A DNA stretch of 64,000 bases. It comes from JAVJSU01 sp040219275 (GTDB lineage: Bacteria; Chloroflexota; Anaerolineae; Aggregatilineales; Phototrophicaceae). A program made the position numbers and the translations under genes. The stretch is from the NCBI GenBank assembly GCA_040219275.1, contig JAVJSU010000103.1, forward strand, positions 77,985 to 141,984. The letters run 5' to 3'. Below the pieces are notes generated by a model. The model saw only the letters and a list, made by a program, of their open reading frames with translations, had not been told where the DNA came from and did no database searches. This document shows, one piece after another, positions 7,342 to 15,729 of this stretch. The stretch's first letter is position 1. Every line of letters begins with the position of its first letter.

Positions 7342-8616
7342 TTATAAAACCGCCGCGTCGTGCTCAACCCAGGTTGTATCAAAACTGAAGTCACTGAAAC
7401 TCGGATCGGGTAAGTCTTTACCAAGAATCAGACTCGCCGCGTGCTCGCCTGCGGATGGAGAAGTCATGATGCCATGACCGACATGGGCGATAGACACAAA
7501 TAAGCCGTTGATTTCAGGGTGTTTGTCGATAATGGCACGTTCACTTAGATAGTGTGTGCCGTCGGCAGTATGGGCGGTTGTATGGTCACGGTGGACGTAA
7601 TAGCCAACATTGTGGTGAAGGTTCGTCAAGTAGCGTGGTGATGCAAACCCTTCGCCATCTTGATGTCCAAATTGGCGGGCGAAGAGATGCAAAACGATGG
7701 ACGGAAATCGTGGATCTCGTAAGCGTGATTTTGGTTCGATTGGGTCAATCAAATAACCCTTCGCTTTGCCTTCATGTTCCAGATATTTGGTGTTCCAATC
7801 GTATTCATAGCCGAAGATCGCCCCGCTACTTGCCTCTGGTCGCACATGCGGATGGGGTGCAGAGCCGATAATAAACGGCGCATTTGCGGGGAATTCTTCA
7901 TGTCGCCAGCCGGTTGTGAAGCTCTGACGCGGAATCATAATAATGGGGAGTTCAATACCTGCCGTTCGCCCAACTGCCCGCGCCGCCGATCCGCAGGCGA
8001 TCAACACATTCGGGCTGTGGACTGTTTCGCCCGCGGTTTCTACTCCGATGATCGTGTTGTTTTCAACCAAAATATTGACGTTTTCCACACCGAGGCGAAT
8101 TTCGTCGGTTGTGGCTGAGTGTGCAAAGCGATGCACAAGCGCATTTGAGTCCAGCCATCCGGCATGAGGGTCAAATTTACCGGCGATTACGGCGTGATCC
8201 AACCAAGGGAAGCGTTTGCGGAGTTCGTCCGATTCAAGAAATTCAATGTGCGACAATCCGTGTTGGTGCAACATATTGACATCGGCTTTCATCCCCTCTG
8301 CCTGTTTTTCCTTAAACGCGCAGAATAGATAGCCGTTTTGCTTGAGTGCCAAGGATTGTGACGCACCTTCACCTAAATAGTCATCTGCATTATGAAAGAC
8401 ATGCAGGCTACGATCCATTTGTTTAGAGATGCAACGGATGGGCCATGCGGAGCGGTAGGCTTCTAACGATGCCATTGAGCTACCCGACCCCAATTGTTGC
8501 TGTTTTTCTAGCAGAATGACACGAGTATCGGGCGCGAATCGCTTCAATGCCCATAGGGCGGCGGCACCAACAGGACCCCCACCGATGATAATTACGTCTG
8601 CTGTAGTTGATGTCAT
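7342..8616 (-). CDS. FAD-dependent amino-acid oxidase family protein (DAO/DadA-like)
   Basis: A 424-residue member of the DAO/glycine oxidase superfamily. It has an N-terminal FAD motif (VIIIGGGPVGAAALWALKR), a mid-protein segment ending in VLIACGSAARAVG that closes the FAD-binding fold, and a C-terminal glycine-rich HVGHGIMTSPSAGEHAA. Such flavoproteins oxidise the C-N bond of amino acids or N-methyl amines. The substrate is not predictable here. It is monocistronic: the preceding FAD gene is 138 bases further on and the LLM gene is divergent. No signal peptide is seen, so it is probably cytoplasmic. Confidence 0.82.
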   Translation of the reverse strand: MTSTTADVIIIGGGPVGAAALWALKRFAPDTRVILLEKQQQLGSGSSMASLEAYRSAWPIRCISKQMDRSLHVFHNADDYLGEGASQSLALKQNGYLFCAFKEKQAEGMKADVNMLHQHGLSHIEFLESDELRKRFPWLDHAVIAGKFDPHAGWLDSNALVHRFAHSATTDEIRLGVENVNILVENNTIIGVETAGETVHSPNVLIACGSAARAVGRTAGIELPIIMIPRQSFTTGWRHEEFPANAPFIIGSAPHPHVRPEASSGAIFGYEYDWNTKYLEHEGKAKGYLIDPIEPKSRLRDPRFPSIVLHLFARQFGHQDGEGFASPRYLTNLHHNVGYYVHRDHTTAHTADGTHYLSERAIIDKHPEINGLFVSIAHVGHGIMTSPSAGEHAASLILGKDLPDPSFSDFSFDTTWVEHDAAVL

Positions 8617-8871
8617 AAGTATTTTTCCAGATTACCCGAAGTTGGGAGAGTCTATATGGATAAGCATGGGTATTATAATAACGCGTTTAGCTCAACACGC
8701 CGAGATGTGTCATTGCATTGTAATGATGTGATTCTGGTGCAACAAACATGATTATATCCTATACGTTTCGTAATATAGAGGTCTCTGGATGTGTCAGGTA
8801 TTTATAGACGATTAGTGTAAGAACACTCATTTATGTGGCGTATTCTATGATTGTTCACAAAGGATAAAATG

Positions 8872-9978
8872 ATGACAGATAATCAAGTGTTAAGCACCAC
8901 TTCAGACAAATCGTTTGACAAACCGTTTGAAATTGGACTTTACTCTTTTGCAGAACTCACTGCCGATCCCCGCACGGGGCATAAGCTGAGTCCTGCGGAG
9001 CGCATCAACAATCTGTTAGAGGAAATTGAACTAGCGGATCAGGTTGGGTTAGATGTGTTCGGGCTTGGCGAGCATCATCGTGAGGAATTTGTTTCGTCTG
9101 CGCCGGAAGTCATTTTGGCGGCGGCGGCAAGTCGTACAAAAAATATTCGTCTCAGTAGCGCGGTGACGGTGCTGAGTTCAGATGATCCTGTGCGCGTGTT
9201 TCAGCGTTTCGCCAGTTTGGATTTGGTCTCCAATGGACGCGCAGAGATCATCGCCGGACGTGGCTCGTTTATCGAGTCGTACCCGTTGTTTGGTTACAAC
9301 CTGAACCATTATGATGAGCTATTTTCTGAAAAGCTCGAACTGCTGATTAAATTGCGTGAGAGTGAACGCGTTACATGGCGCGGAAAGCATCGTCCATCAT
9401 TCGATAATCTGGGTATTTATCCACGTCCGGTACAAGACCTTCTGCCGATCTGGGTGGGGGTGGGTGGCACGCCGGAATCGGTGGTGCGGGCAGCGACTCT
9501 CGGATTGCCGATGGCGTTGGCGATCATCGGCGGTATGCCGGAACGTTTCGCACCGTATCTGGATTTGTATCGGCGGACTGCTTCAGAAGTCGGGCATGAT
9601 CTCGCAAAATTACCGCTAAGTATCAACTCGCATGGGTTCATCGCAGATACACGCCGACAAGCCATTGATGAATCGTTTCCCGCCGTGAAGGTCGTCATGG
9701 ATAAAATCGGGCGTGAGCGTGGCTGGTCACCGATGCACCAGGGGCAATATGAAGCCTCCGCAGATTTACGCGGTGCTAATTTCGTCGGTAGTCCTGATGA
9801 AATTGTCGAGAAAATCCTGTTCCAGCACAAAATTTTCGGGCATCAGCGCCTCTTGATTCAACTCAGCGTGGGGTCAATCCCGCATGAGAAGATCATGCAC
9901 GCGATTGAGTTGCTCGGCACAAAGGTTGCACCTGTCGCCAGAGATGAAATCGCCCGCCGGGTCGCTACACCATCCTAG
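8872..9978 (+). CDS. LLM-class flavin-dependent oxidoreductase (luciferase-like)
   Basis: A 368-residue TIM-barrel bacterial-luciferase-like monooxygenase. It contains the family marks GLGEHHREE near residue 70, a LSSAVTVLSSDDPVRVFQ strand and a long AEIIAGRGSF segment. The start is taken at 8872 with AAAGGA seven bases upstream; another ATG lies three bases earlier and a TTG at 8851. Members oxidise aldehydes, alkanes, sulfonates or other small molecules with FMNH2 or F420. The exact substrate is not visible. It stands alone, divergent from the DAO-like gene and convergent with the P450; a shared terminator hairpin follows at 10015-10048. Confidence 0.88.
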   Translation: MTDNQVLSTTSDKSFDKPFEIGLYSFAELTADPRTGHKLSPAERINNLLEEIELADQVGLDVFGLGEHHREEFVSSAPEVILAAAASRTKNIRLSSAVTVLSSDDPVRVFQRFASLDLVSNGRAEIIAGRGSFIESYPLFGYNLNHYDELFSEKLELLIKLRESERVTWRGKHRPSFDNLGIYPRPVQDLLPIWVGVGGTPESVVRAATLGLPMALAIIGGMPERFAPYLDLYRRTASEVGHDLAKLPLSINSHGFIADTRRQAIDESFPAVKVVMDKIGRERGWSPMHQGQYEASADLRGANFVGSPDEIVEKILFQHKIFGHQRLLIQLSVGSIPHEKIMHAIELLGTKVAPVARDEIARRVATPS

Positions 9979-10014
9979 TGTGTAAGCCTTAGCTGTGAAT
10001 ACGATTTTTATGAT

Positions 10015-10048
10015 AAAGACGATACGGTATGTTTGCGGTATCGTCTTT
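10015..10048. terminator. Bidirectional terminator between LLM gene and P450
   Basis: Perfect 11-bp inverted repeat AAAGACGATAC / GTATCGTCTTT with a 12-base loop. It is followed by Ts on the plus strand, and the matching As on its left give a T-run on the minus strand. It lies between two convergent genes. Confidence 0.85.
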
Positions 10049-10078
10049 TTGGTTCCCACTGTACGTTGAGCCAAAAAC

Positions 10079-11227
10079 TCATAGATCAGGCACTCTACGC
10101 AATAACGTGGCAATGACAATTTCACCTTCCAGGCGGGCTAACATTGCTCCGAGACAATGATGTATGCCATAGCTGAAGCCGATGTGTTTGTTGGGTTGTC
10201 GTTGAATATTGAACGTATGAGGGTCATCAAATATGAGCGGGTCACGGTTGGCGGCGAATAGCACCGCATGGACAATATCGCCCCTGTGGATGACCTTGCC
10301 GCGTATTTCAACATCCTCGAATGCCCAACTTGGGAGGGTTCTATGCGACGGACCGTTAAAGCGCAACATTTCTTCTATGGCGGTTTTGAGCATCGCCGAA
10401 TCGCCAGCATTTTCCTGTAACAGGCGGAGTTGGTCACGATTATCAAACAGACTCATGATGCTATTGCTGGTGAAGTTGACCATCGTCTCGTAGCCGGCGG
10501 TGATGAGCAAGAAGACCATCGCCAGAAGTTCCGGTCTGCTGAGCTGGTCTTTTATACCCTCAGAAAAAATCAGATCGGATAGTAAATCATCGAAGTTACT
10601 GGCATTGGTACGCCTCAGGTCAATTTGTTGATTCAGGTAGTCCGAAAATTGGGTGATGGTTTGGTGGACGATTTCTTCATCAGACAGGAGCATCTGTTGC
10701 GTCCACAAATAGAGGTTTGGATAATCTTCTGCGGGAACACCGAGAATCGTCGCTATCGCTAAGAGTGGAAATTGATTGATGTAGGTTTCAGTCAGGTTGT
10801 ATTCATCGCCTTCCGCAACGTCGAGATCAATCGCATCGAATAATTGATCGGCAATTGCCTGAAGATGTGGGCGCAGATTGTTTATTCTTGCGGGGGTGAA
10901 GACCAGTTGAACAATGGATTTGAGGCGGGCATGTGCCGGATCATCGAGGTTCAGCATATGCTGGTTAATGATGTCCTCGGTATCACTTTCGATCCACTTA
11001 GTCGCGTCGTGTGCGGGTTGTTGTTTGCGGAATTCTTTGCCGAAGCGTTTATCTTTTAGGAAACTCAAACAGTCATCATAACGAGTGAGGAACCAGAACA
11101 CTTGTCCCGTATGCGGGTGGATTGCGGCGTGTACGGGGTCTTCACTTCGCATCCGGTCATAGAGTGCGGGGTTGCGTTGCGCTTGTAAAGAAAAAATATC
11201 GTAAGGATCGGTTCGGGTAGCGGTCAT
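10079..11227 (-). CDS. Cytochrome P450, slightly short C-terminus
   Basis: A 382-residue soluble bacterial P450. Visible marks are the I-helix segment LITAGYETMVNF near residue 240 (AGxET), the K-helix ExxR in EEMLRF, and the haem-binding loop FSYGIHHCLGA near residue 357 with the thiolate cysteine. It stops only about 20 residues after the haem loop at RRVPDL. Family members usually run about 30 residues longer, so the C-terminal strands that line the active site appear missing. This may be a truncation or frameshift. The partner ferredoxin is not adjacent. Substrate unknown. Confidence 0.88.
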   Translation of the reverse strand: MTATRTDPYDIFSLQAQRNPALYDRMRSEDPVHAAIHPHTGQVFWFLTRYDDCLSFLKDKRFGKEFRKQQPAHDATKWIESDTEDIINQHMLNLDDPAHARLKSIVQLVFTPARINNLRPHLQAIADQLFDAIDLDVAEGDEYNLTETYINQFPLLAIATILGVPAEDYPNLYLWTQQMLLSDEEIVHQTITQFSDYLNQQIDLRRTNASNFDDLLSDLIFSEGIKDQLSRPELLAMVFLLITAGYETMVNFTSNSIMSLFDNRDQLRLLQENAGDSAMLKTAIEEMLRFNGPSHRTLPSWAFEDVEIRGKVIHRGDIVHAVLFAANRDPLIFDDPHTFNIQRQPNKHIGFSYGIHHCLGAMLARLEGEIVIATLLRRVPDL

Positions 11228-11267
11228 GGGTTAGCCCCCTTTCGTTGGGTGGCTAGGGTTGCGTCTC

Positions 11268-11286
11268 ATATGCTGGAATAGCATAT
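11268..11286. promoter_or_regulatory. Inverted repeat upstream of the P450 gene
   Basis: Perfect 7-bp arms ATATGCT and AGCATAT separated by 5 bases, 40 bases upstream of the P450 start. This is the right size for a dimeric repressor operator. No regulator gene lies next to it; function inferred. Confidence 0.4.
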
Positions 11287-11437
11287 CGCGCGGACTTTCT
11301 TGTGGAAGTATAACTTCAATTTGAGGAAGTGCGTAAGCGGATAAGGTTCAACCAAGGTGAATAGCGCAACGGCGATCAACAGCCTACACCCTTATACACC
11401 CTTAGCAATTGAACATTTCATCCGCTATTCTACGCAC

Positions 11438-11779
11438 TTATTTGAAATTTTCGTAAGCAACATCGAGGGTATCAGCCATCTGGAAGACTTTATCGAAGCG
11501 TGTCAGTGTGAGAATGCGGTACGCGGCGGGATCGGTTGGTTTGACGAGGACAACTTCGCCACCGGCTTGACGGGCTTGCTTCAGCAGAGAAACCAGCGCA
11601 GACATGCCAGCACTATCCATAAATTCTGTGTGGCTCAAATCTATAACAAAATTGTGCGCGCCATTATCTAGTAAACGGGTTTGTTCGTCCCGTAAATCGC
11701 TGACTGTGAAGGCTTCTAATCGTCCTGTTATTTCAATCACGTCGATTCGGATTGTGTATTGCGTCGTTTTGATTTGCAT
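11438..11779 (-). CDS. STAS-domain anti-sigma-factor antagonist
   Basis: A 113-residue single STAS domain of the SpoIIAA/RsbV type. It carries the loop FMDSAGMSAL near residues 53-62, in which the Ser after Asp (Ser56) corresponds to the phosphorylated serine of SpoIIAA. Such proteins bind anti-sigma kinases and release a sigma factor when dephosphorylated. It lies 27 bases downstream of the GT4 gene on the same strand (GGAG precedes its ATG) and may be co-transcribed with the glycosyltransferases. No partner kinase or phosphatase is in the window. Confidence 0.9.
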   Translation of the reverse strand: MQIKTTQYTIRIDVIEITGRLEAFTVSDLRDEQTRLLDNGAHNFVIDLSHTEFMDSAGMSALVSLLKQARQAGGEVVLVKPTDPAAYRILTLTRFDKVFQMADTLDVAYENFK

Positions 11780-11806
11780 TATTTCCAGAACTCCATTTGA
11801 AGCCTA

Positions 11807-13036
11807 TTAAGATGAGCGCGTTTCCGATTGTGGGACAAGCGGTGTTGTCTGGCGTTGATCCAGTATTCGTTCAAAATGCAGTAAATACCAATCAACCACT
11901 TCGCTCATCGGTAAACCGGAAGCGGCGACAAAATTGTGCGCGCTGATTGTCCGGCGATAGGCAGGATCATCAATGAATTTGCTGATGGATTCCGCCATGC
12001 TCTGTGGATCATCCGGTTCAAAAAATTCACCCTGATAGCCTTCATCTTGAATTAGTTCTGCAAAATCGCCCAGATTGGGTAACGCAACCGCTTTTCCATA
12101 GCTCCCTGCCTGATGCAACACACCTGAGCTACCCGTTGTGCTGTTATACGGGAAGACAACCACCGCGGAGTCCCCAAAAATGCGCGGGACATCTTCTTCC
12201 GCAACGTAGCCCGTGTAGCGTACATTGTTTACATGAGCGTAACGTTGTTGTACGTCTTCAAGATATCCCGGTGTATTCGGGCTATCGGTTCCGGCGATCA
12301 CCAATTCAAGTGGTTCAGCATGTTTACTCTGCAAAATTTCAAAGGCTTCAATCAGGCTGTCTACTTTCTTATAGGTGCCAAATTTACCGAATGTCATTAT
12401 TTGCAACGGACCATCCGGTAACTCATAGGAGGGTTCAGGGATGTCTTCAAAGGCACCATGTGGGGCAAGGATGATATGCTCCGCGCTGTATTTCTCTGTG
12501 AGGATGTCCACATATTTCGGGATCGTCACCATGACGAGATCTGCTTTAAGCATCATACGTGTGAAAATATTGCCGGCGATGCGCGTGATATTTTCTATAA
12601 TCGGATTTCCGCCGAAACCCGCTTTTTTTAGATCCACCGTTTCCATGATGTTGTGCAAAAGCACTGCCGTAAGCGCTCCGGTTGATTTAACCAACCACGG
12701 TGTAAGCAAACCTATCGATGCGGGAATACGTTGATCGGAGAAGGTTGCAAATTGCAAATTCAGCAGGACAACATCCGGTGTAAGGTCTTTTACCGCGGCG
12801 CGAATTGTGATTACGTTGTTCCATGCGCCGAAGCGCCAGCACTGTCGGATGCTTACCGGGGCGATCCCCTCAGGGTTGTCGTCCTTTGGATAGGTCTCAC
12901 CGTCCGGCAGTTCGTCTGCAAGGATGATAATTTCGCTCACTTCCGGTTTTTGGCGTAGATGATTAACGAAGTGAAATGCGTATTCGTTGAGTGATCCTCT
13001 ACCAGGCGGGTACGTCGTGACGATTGCTATTCGCAT
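11807..13036 (-). CDS. Glycosyltransferase, GT4/GT-B fold
   Basis: A 409-residue GT-B fold glycosyltransferase. It begins IAIVTTYPPGRGSLNEYA, a usual GT4 opening; the C-terminal half has the nucleotide-sugar binding region with MTFGKFGTYKKVDSLIEAF, VIAGTDSPN, the FPYNSTTGSSGVLHQAGSYG block and the E-x7-E type GEFFEPDDPQSMAE. The start overlaps the end of the upstream GT2 gene by 38 bases, so the two are coupled. It probably builds a cell-surface glycan or glycolipid; donor and acceptor are unknown. Confidence 0.85.
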   Translation of the reverse strand: MRIAIVTTYPPGRGSLNEYAFHFVNHLRQKPEVSEIIILADELPDGETYPKDDNPEGIAPVSIRQCWRFGAWNNVITIRAAVKDLTPDVVLLNLQFATFSDQRIPASIGLLTPWLVKSTGALTAVLLHNIMETVDLKKAGFGGNPIIENITRIAGNIFTRMMLKADLVMVTIPKYVDILTEKYSAEHIILAPHGAFEDIPEPSYELPDGPLQIMTFGKFGTYKKVDSLIEAFEILQSKHAEPLELVIAGTDSPNTPGYLEDVQQRYAHVNNVRYTGYVAEEDVPRIFGDSAVVVFPYNSTTGSSGVLHQAGSYGKAVALPNLGDFAELIQDEGYQGEFFEPDDPQSMAESISKFIDDPAYRRTISAHNFVAASGLPMSEVVDWYLLHFERILDQRQTTPLVPQSETRSS

Positions 13037-13814
13037 AGTCGGCTAACCTCCGATTATAGATACCTTTCCAATCATTCATTTTGATCTTGAGGATGTCACG
13101 AAGAAAGCGTTGCACTTCTTTGCGTGTATCCACTTTTGAACCGGGAGAATCCACCCACATAACCGGAATTTCCGTCACCCGATAGCCACTTTTGAATGCC
13201 AGATAGAGCACTTCGAGATCAAATGAAAACCCCATAATCGTCTGGGCGCTGTGGATCTTTTTGGCAGATTCTTCACTGTACATTTTAAAACCGCATTGTG
13301 TATCGCGGACTTTGATGCGTAAACCGTAGCGCACGATTAACCGCAACCCATCACTGAGCAAATGACGAAAGAATGACTTTTTCGCTTCCTGAGCGCCTTC
13401 AACTGCTCTTGATCCGACCGCGACATCAAACCCATCTTGATCTAAAGCTTTTATAAACTTACTCACTTCTTCAATCGGGGTGGAGTTATCCGCATCAGAG
13501 AACAGGACGTATTTGCCACGCGCCGCCAGCATACCGCGCTGAACTGCCCGCCCTTTGCCCCCATTTTGCGAGGTTTTGAGTACATGCAAGTTGACAAATC
13601 CGAGGTCTTCGATGACCTGTACCGTGTTATCTTTAGAGCCATCATCTGCGATGAGCATTTCCCATGGGAAGCCAAGATCGGACACATGCGAGGCAATCGC
13701 CCCGATGGTTGGTAATATTCGAACTTCTTCGTTATAAGCAGGGATTACTATAGATAAGAATGGTTCTCCCTCTATAGGTGTTGTTTTCCACTGCTCGTAA
13801 TTATCGTATGGCAT
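12999..13814 (-). CDS. Glycosyltransferase family 2 (polyprenyl-phosphate glycosyltransferase type)
   Basis: A 271-residue GT-A enzyme resembling dolichyl-/polyprenyl-phosphate mannosyl- or glucosyltransferases. Motifs are SIVIPAYNEEVRI, MLIADDGSKDNT, GRAVQRGMLAARG, LFSDADNSTP (the DxD-type metal site) and VRDTQCGFKMY. The start is set at the ATG at 13812-13814, with GGGAGG eight bases upstream; an upstream TTG six codons earlier is rejected. It makes a lipid-linked sugar donor for membrane glycosyltransferases. The gene directly upstream is the truncated tail of exactly such a membrane protein, which may leave this enzyme without its natural partner. Confidence 0.88.
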   Translation of the reverse strand: MPYDNYEQWKTTPIEGEPFLSIVIPAYNEEVRILPTIGAIASHVSDLGFPWEMLIADDGSKDNTVQVIEDLGFVNLHVLKTSQNGGKGRAVQRGMLAARGKYVLFSDADNSTPIEEVSKFIKALDQDGFDVAVGSRAVEGAQEAKKSFFRHLLSDGLRLIVRYGLRIKVRDTQCGFKMYSEESAKKIHSAQTIMGFSFDLEVLYLAFKSGYRVTEIPVMWVDSPGSKVDTRKEVQRFLRDILKIKMNDWKGIYNRRLADYANSNRHDVPAW

Positions 13815-13832
13815 TGGTTTATCCTCCCACAA

Positions 13833-13995
13833 TTAAGCCACAAATACCCAATTGACGAACATTGCTGTCAGGATGCCTAGAAGCACACTGAACGAGACAG
13901 TTAACAGACGGTCAAGCCATTGACGGCGACCCCAATAGCCGAGAATCATGAAGACAGGGAAGATAACAAGTGCATAGCGAGAGAGGCTGACGACT
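13833..13995 (-). pseudogene. C-terminal remnant of a membrane glycosyltransferase
   Basis: On the minus strand a continuous frame reads LSRYALVIFPVFMILGYW, then a basic loop (GRRQWLDR) and a second hydrophobic span, ending in TAA 19 bases before the GT2 start. A conserved S-x-x-RY-x-L-x-FP pattern followed by two spans is typical of the last part of polytopic mannosyl-/glucosyltransferases of the PIG-M/GT39/87 type. The frame loses coherence near 13995, where plus-strand coding of an unrelated gene begins, so the 5' part of the gene has been deleted. Confidence 0.6.
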
Positions 13996-13998
13996 TAC

Positions 13999-14323
13999 AG
14001 ACGGTTTTGCTATCCGTGAAAATTTAATGCTACCAACAGTCCATTTTATGGATGAAATCCATGAACCTGCTGTAGAGGGGTCGTCAAATCCAGCGGACGA
14101 TTGCCGTGTTGTACCTGCGAATGATGATGAGGCCGTATTGCTTTCAGCTCTCCCGACACCGGGATCAAACAGTATCGGTGAATTCGACGATTATGCGTTC
14201 CTCATTCACCCAATCATCGGGGGATATTATGTTCGCCTCCAAGATGACACACAGGGATGGGTTTCCTTTAATAGCGTGCGGCTCATCGGCTGTGATGCGA
14301 TTATGGCACGAATGATCCCCTGA
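13999..14323 (+). pseudogene. C-terminal remnant of an SH3-domain surface protein
   Basis: A plus-strand frame reads from an in-frame stop near 13990 (the junction) to TGA at 14321-14323. Its last 70 residues (ANDDEAVLLSALPTPG, YYVRLQDDTQGWVSF, VRLIGC) look like a bacterial SH3 (SH3b) domain: a binding strand, a GG-Y-xx-V core and a GWV strand. An ATG at 14027 exists but has no ribosome-binding site. I read it as the 3' end of a larger secreted or lipoprotein gene cut at the junction near 13998. A short intact protein is the alternative. Confidence 0.55.
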
Positions 14324-14349
14324 AAGTCAATTGATCTACAACAATTTGA

Positions 14350-14670
14350 ATGACCAAGGCGTACAAAATAACAATGAATCTGGAAAATTTTCCCATCATG
14401 GCTGGCATAATTTCCAGCCTGATCTTCATGAGTGGGACGATGAGTATGCTAGGCAAAACTTGGCACACAAAAGCCGTAAGCTCATATAGTCTGAGTGCAA
14501 TGTGGCTCAATAATTTTGGTAATCTCGTGCATTGGGTCTGTGTGCTGATCTATCTGTTACATGGCTTCTACACGATTGCAACGATCTTGATGCTGGTCTG
14601 GTGTTTGGTCTATCGCCATTATCCGACAACGGCGAAGCGCATCACACAATCGATAAAACGCGTCACATAG
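14350..14670 (+). CDS. Small three-span PQ-loop / SemiSWEET-like membrane protein
   Basis: A 106-residue protein with three hydrophobic spans: IMAGIISSLIFMSGTMSML, then AMWLNNFGNLVHWVCVLIYLL, then FYTIATILMLVWCLVY. The layout, with SYSL before span 2 and a GN-x-x-xW pair inside it, matches bacterial SemiSWEET/PQ-loop sugar transporters, which work as dimers of three-span units. The eponymous PQ pair is not present; GTMSML stands in its place. No strong ribosome-binding site is seen, and the neighbours on both sides are gene remnants, so it may be decaying. Confidence 0.5.
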   Translation: MTKAYKITMNLENFPIMAGIISSLIFMSGTMSMLGKTWHTKAVSSYSLSAMWLNNFGNLVHWVCVLIYLLHGFYTIATILMLVWCLVYRHYPTTAKRITQSIKRVT

Positions 14671-14754
14671 ACCATGCCAACAATACCCAACTCTAAACCG
14701 ACTGTAGGTGAACATGCCACATCGTTGAAAAACAAGTGAGGGCAATGGTTTATT

Positions 14755-14873
14755 TGAAATCGTCTGTGCTTCAGTAATAACCCGTTCTTCGTTACGAGCG
14801 CATAACAGGAGATTAACGCCTTCTTGCGCCAATGCTTCAGCGATTGCCAGTCCGATGCCAACACTGCTACTGC
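14755..14873 (-). pseudogene. Short-chain dehydrogenase N-terminal fragment
   Basis: The minus strand reads SSSVGIGLAIAEALAQEG then VNLLLCARNEER, the cofactor-binding glycine motif (here SSSxGIG) and following helix/strand of an SDR Rossmann fold. The expected upstream strand (xALVTG) is replaced by the GATGCCA tandem array, and after about 40 residues the frame no longer resembles an SDR. There is no start codon in a usual position. It is a dead fragment. Confidence 0.6.
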
Positions 14874-14969
14874 GATGCCAGATGCCAGATGCCAGATGCC
14901 AGATGCCAGATGCCAGATGCCAGATGCCAGATGCCAGATGCCAGATGCCAGATGCCAGATGCCAGATGC
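14874..14969. repeat. 13-copy tandem array of the heptamer GATGCCA
   Basis: Thirteen perfect, uninterrupted copies of GATGCCA run from 14874 to 14964, with a partial fourteenth copy to 14969. The array starts exactly where the SDR fragment loses its beginning. With a unit of 7 bases every frame is open through the array, which produces long spurious reading frames on both strands. Likely a slippage-prone microsatellite-like expansion. Confidence 0.95.
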
Positions 14970-15026
14970 GCCGCGTACCAGTAGGTTTTTTCCTGATTAT
15001 GAATGAATAAATTTCATTTTTGTGAC

Positions 15027-15055
15027 TTGACAATAATCGTATACGATTGCAATAT
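15027..15055 (+). promoter_or_regulatory. Promoter with palindromic operator upstream of the GntR gene
   Basis: A -35 box TTGACA at 15027-15032, a 17-base spacer and CAATAT at 15050-15055. Inside the spacer is a perfect 14-bp palindrome AATCGTATACGATT (15035-15048), with a related GTATAC further down (15063-15068). FadR/FCD-type GntR regulators bind such short palindromes, so autoregulation of the regulator-SHMT-like pair is the simplest reading. Confidence 0.65.
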
Positions 15056-15084
15056 GTGTAAAAGTATACAAAAAAGGTATTCTT

Positions 15085-15729
15085 ATGGTAGCAACCTCCG
15101 ATGCCATCGCAGAACATTTGCGTCAGGCAATTCTACGTGGCGAATTGAAAAGTCTGGAACCTTTACCGCAGGATAAGATTGCCAATGATCTTGGCGTGAG
15201 CAAAGTCCCATTGCGGGAGGCTTTAGCAGAGCTTAAATCCGAAGGGTTGATTATCTACAAAGCAAATCGCGGTGCATTTGTTACCGCGCTTTCTTCTGGA
15301 GATGCAAAAGAAATCTATTTGATGCGTGTTGCTCTGGAACAATTGGCACTCGAATACGCCATCCCCAATTTAAGCAAAGTGGATATTGCCCATGCGCGCA
15401 GTGCGCTTCTCATGATCGATGCAGAAGATAATGCGCAAAAGTGGGCGGAACTAAATTGGGAATTTCACGCGGCATTATATCGCCCCGCAGAAATGCCACA
15501 TCTGATTGCAACGATAAAAACTTTGCATGTGAATGTAGGGCGCTATCTGGTGTTGTATCTCGACAAGATGGCGTTCCAGAATAAATCCCATGCTGAACAT
15601 CACCTGCTGTTAGAAGCCTGTATTTCTGGAAATACCGAACACGCCAGACACATCCTGCAACAGCATTTGGATGATGCATCTTATGCTTTGCAAAATTATT
15701 TGAACTCAGAAAACGGAGGCACTGAATAA
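15085..15729 (+). CDS. GntR-family transcriptional regulator (FadR/FCD type)
   Basis: A 214-residue protein with an N-terminal winged helix (residues about 5-70: AIAEHLRQAILRGEL, LGVSKVPLREALAEL, GAFVTALS) and a C-terminal all-helical FCD ligand-binding domain. It starts at an ATG after a T-rich AAAAAGGTATTCTT. The SHMT-like gene begins on its last base (TAATG overlap), so the two are one operon. A 14-bp palindrome inside its own promoter is the probable operator. The ligand is likely related to the substrate of the downstream PLP enzyme. Confidence 0.9.
   Translation: MVATSDAIAEHLRQAILRGELKSLEPLPQDKIANDLGVSKVPLREALAELKSEGLIIYKANRGAFVTALSSGDAKEIYLMRVALEQLALEYAIPNLSKVDIAHARSALLMIDAEDNAQKWAELNWEFHAALYRPAEMPHLIATIKTLHVNVGRYLVLYLDKMAFQNKSHAEHHLLLEACISGNTEHARHILQQHLDDASYALQNYLNSENGGTE

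Noticed and set aside
14874..14969. Regular repeats that might suggest a CRISPR array or minisatellite-coded protein
   Set aside because: Units are contiguous 7-mers with no spacers; the long open frames through it arise because 7-base repeats have no stop in any frame.
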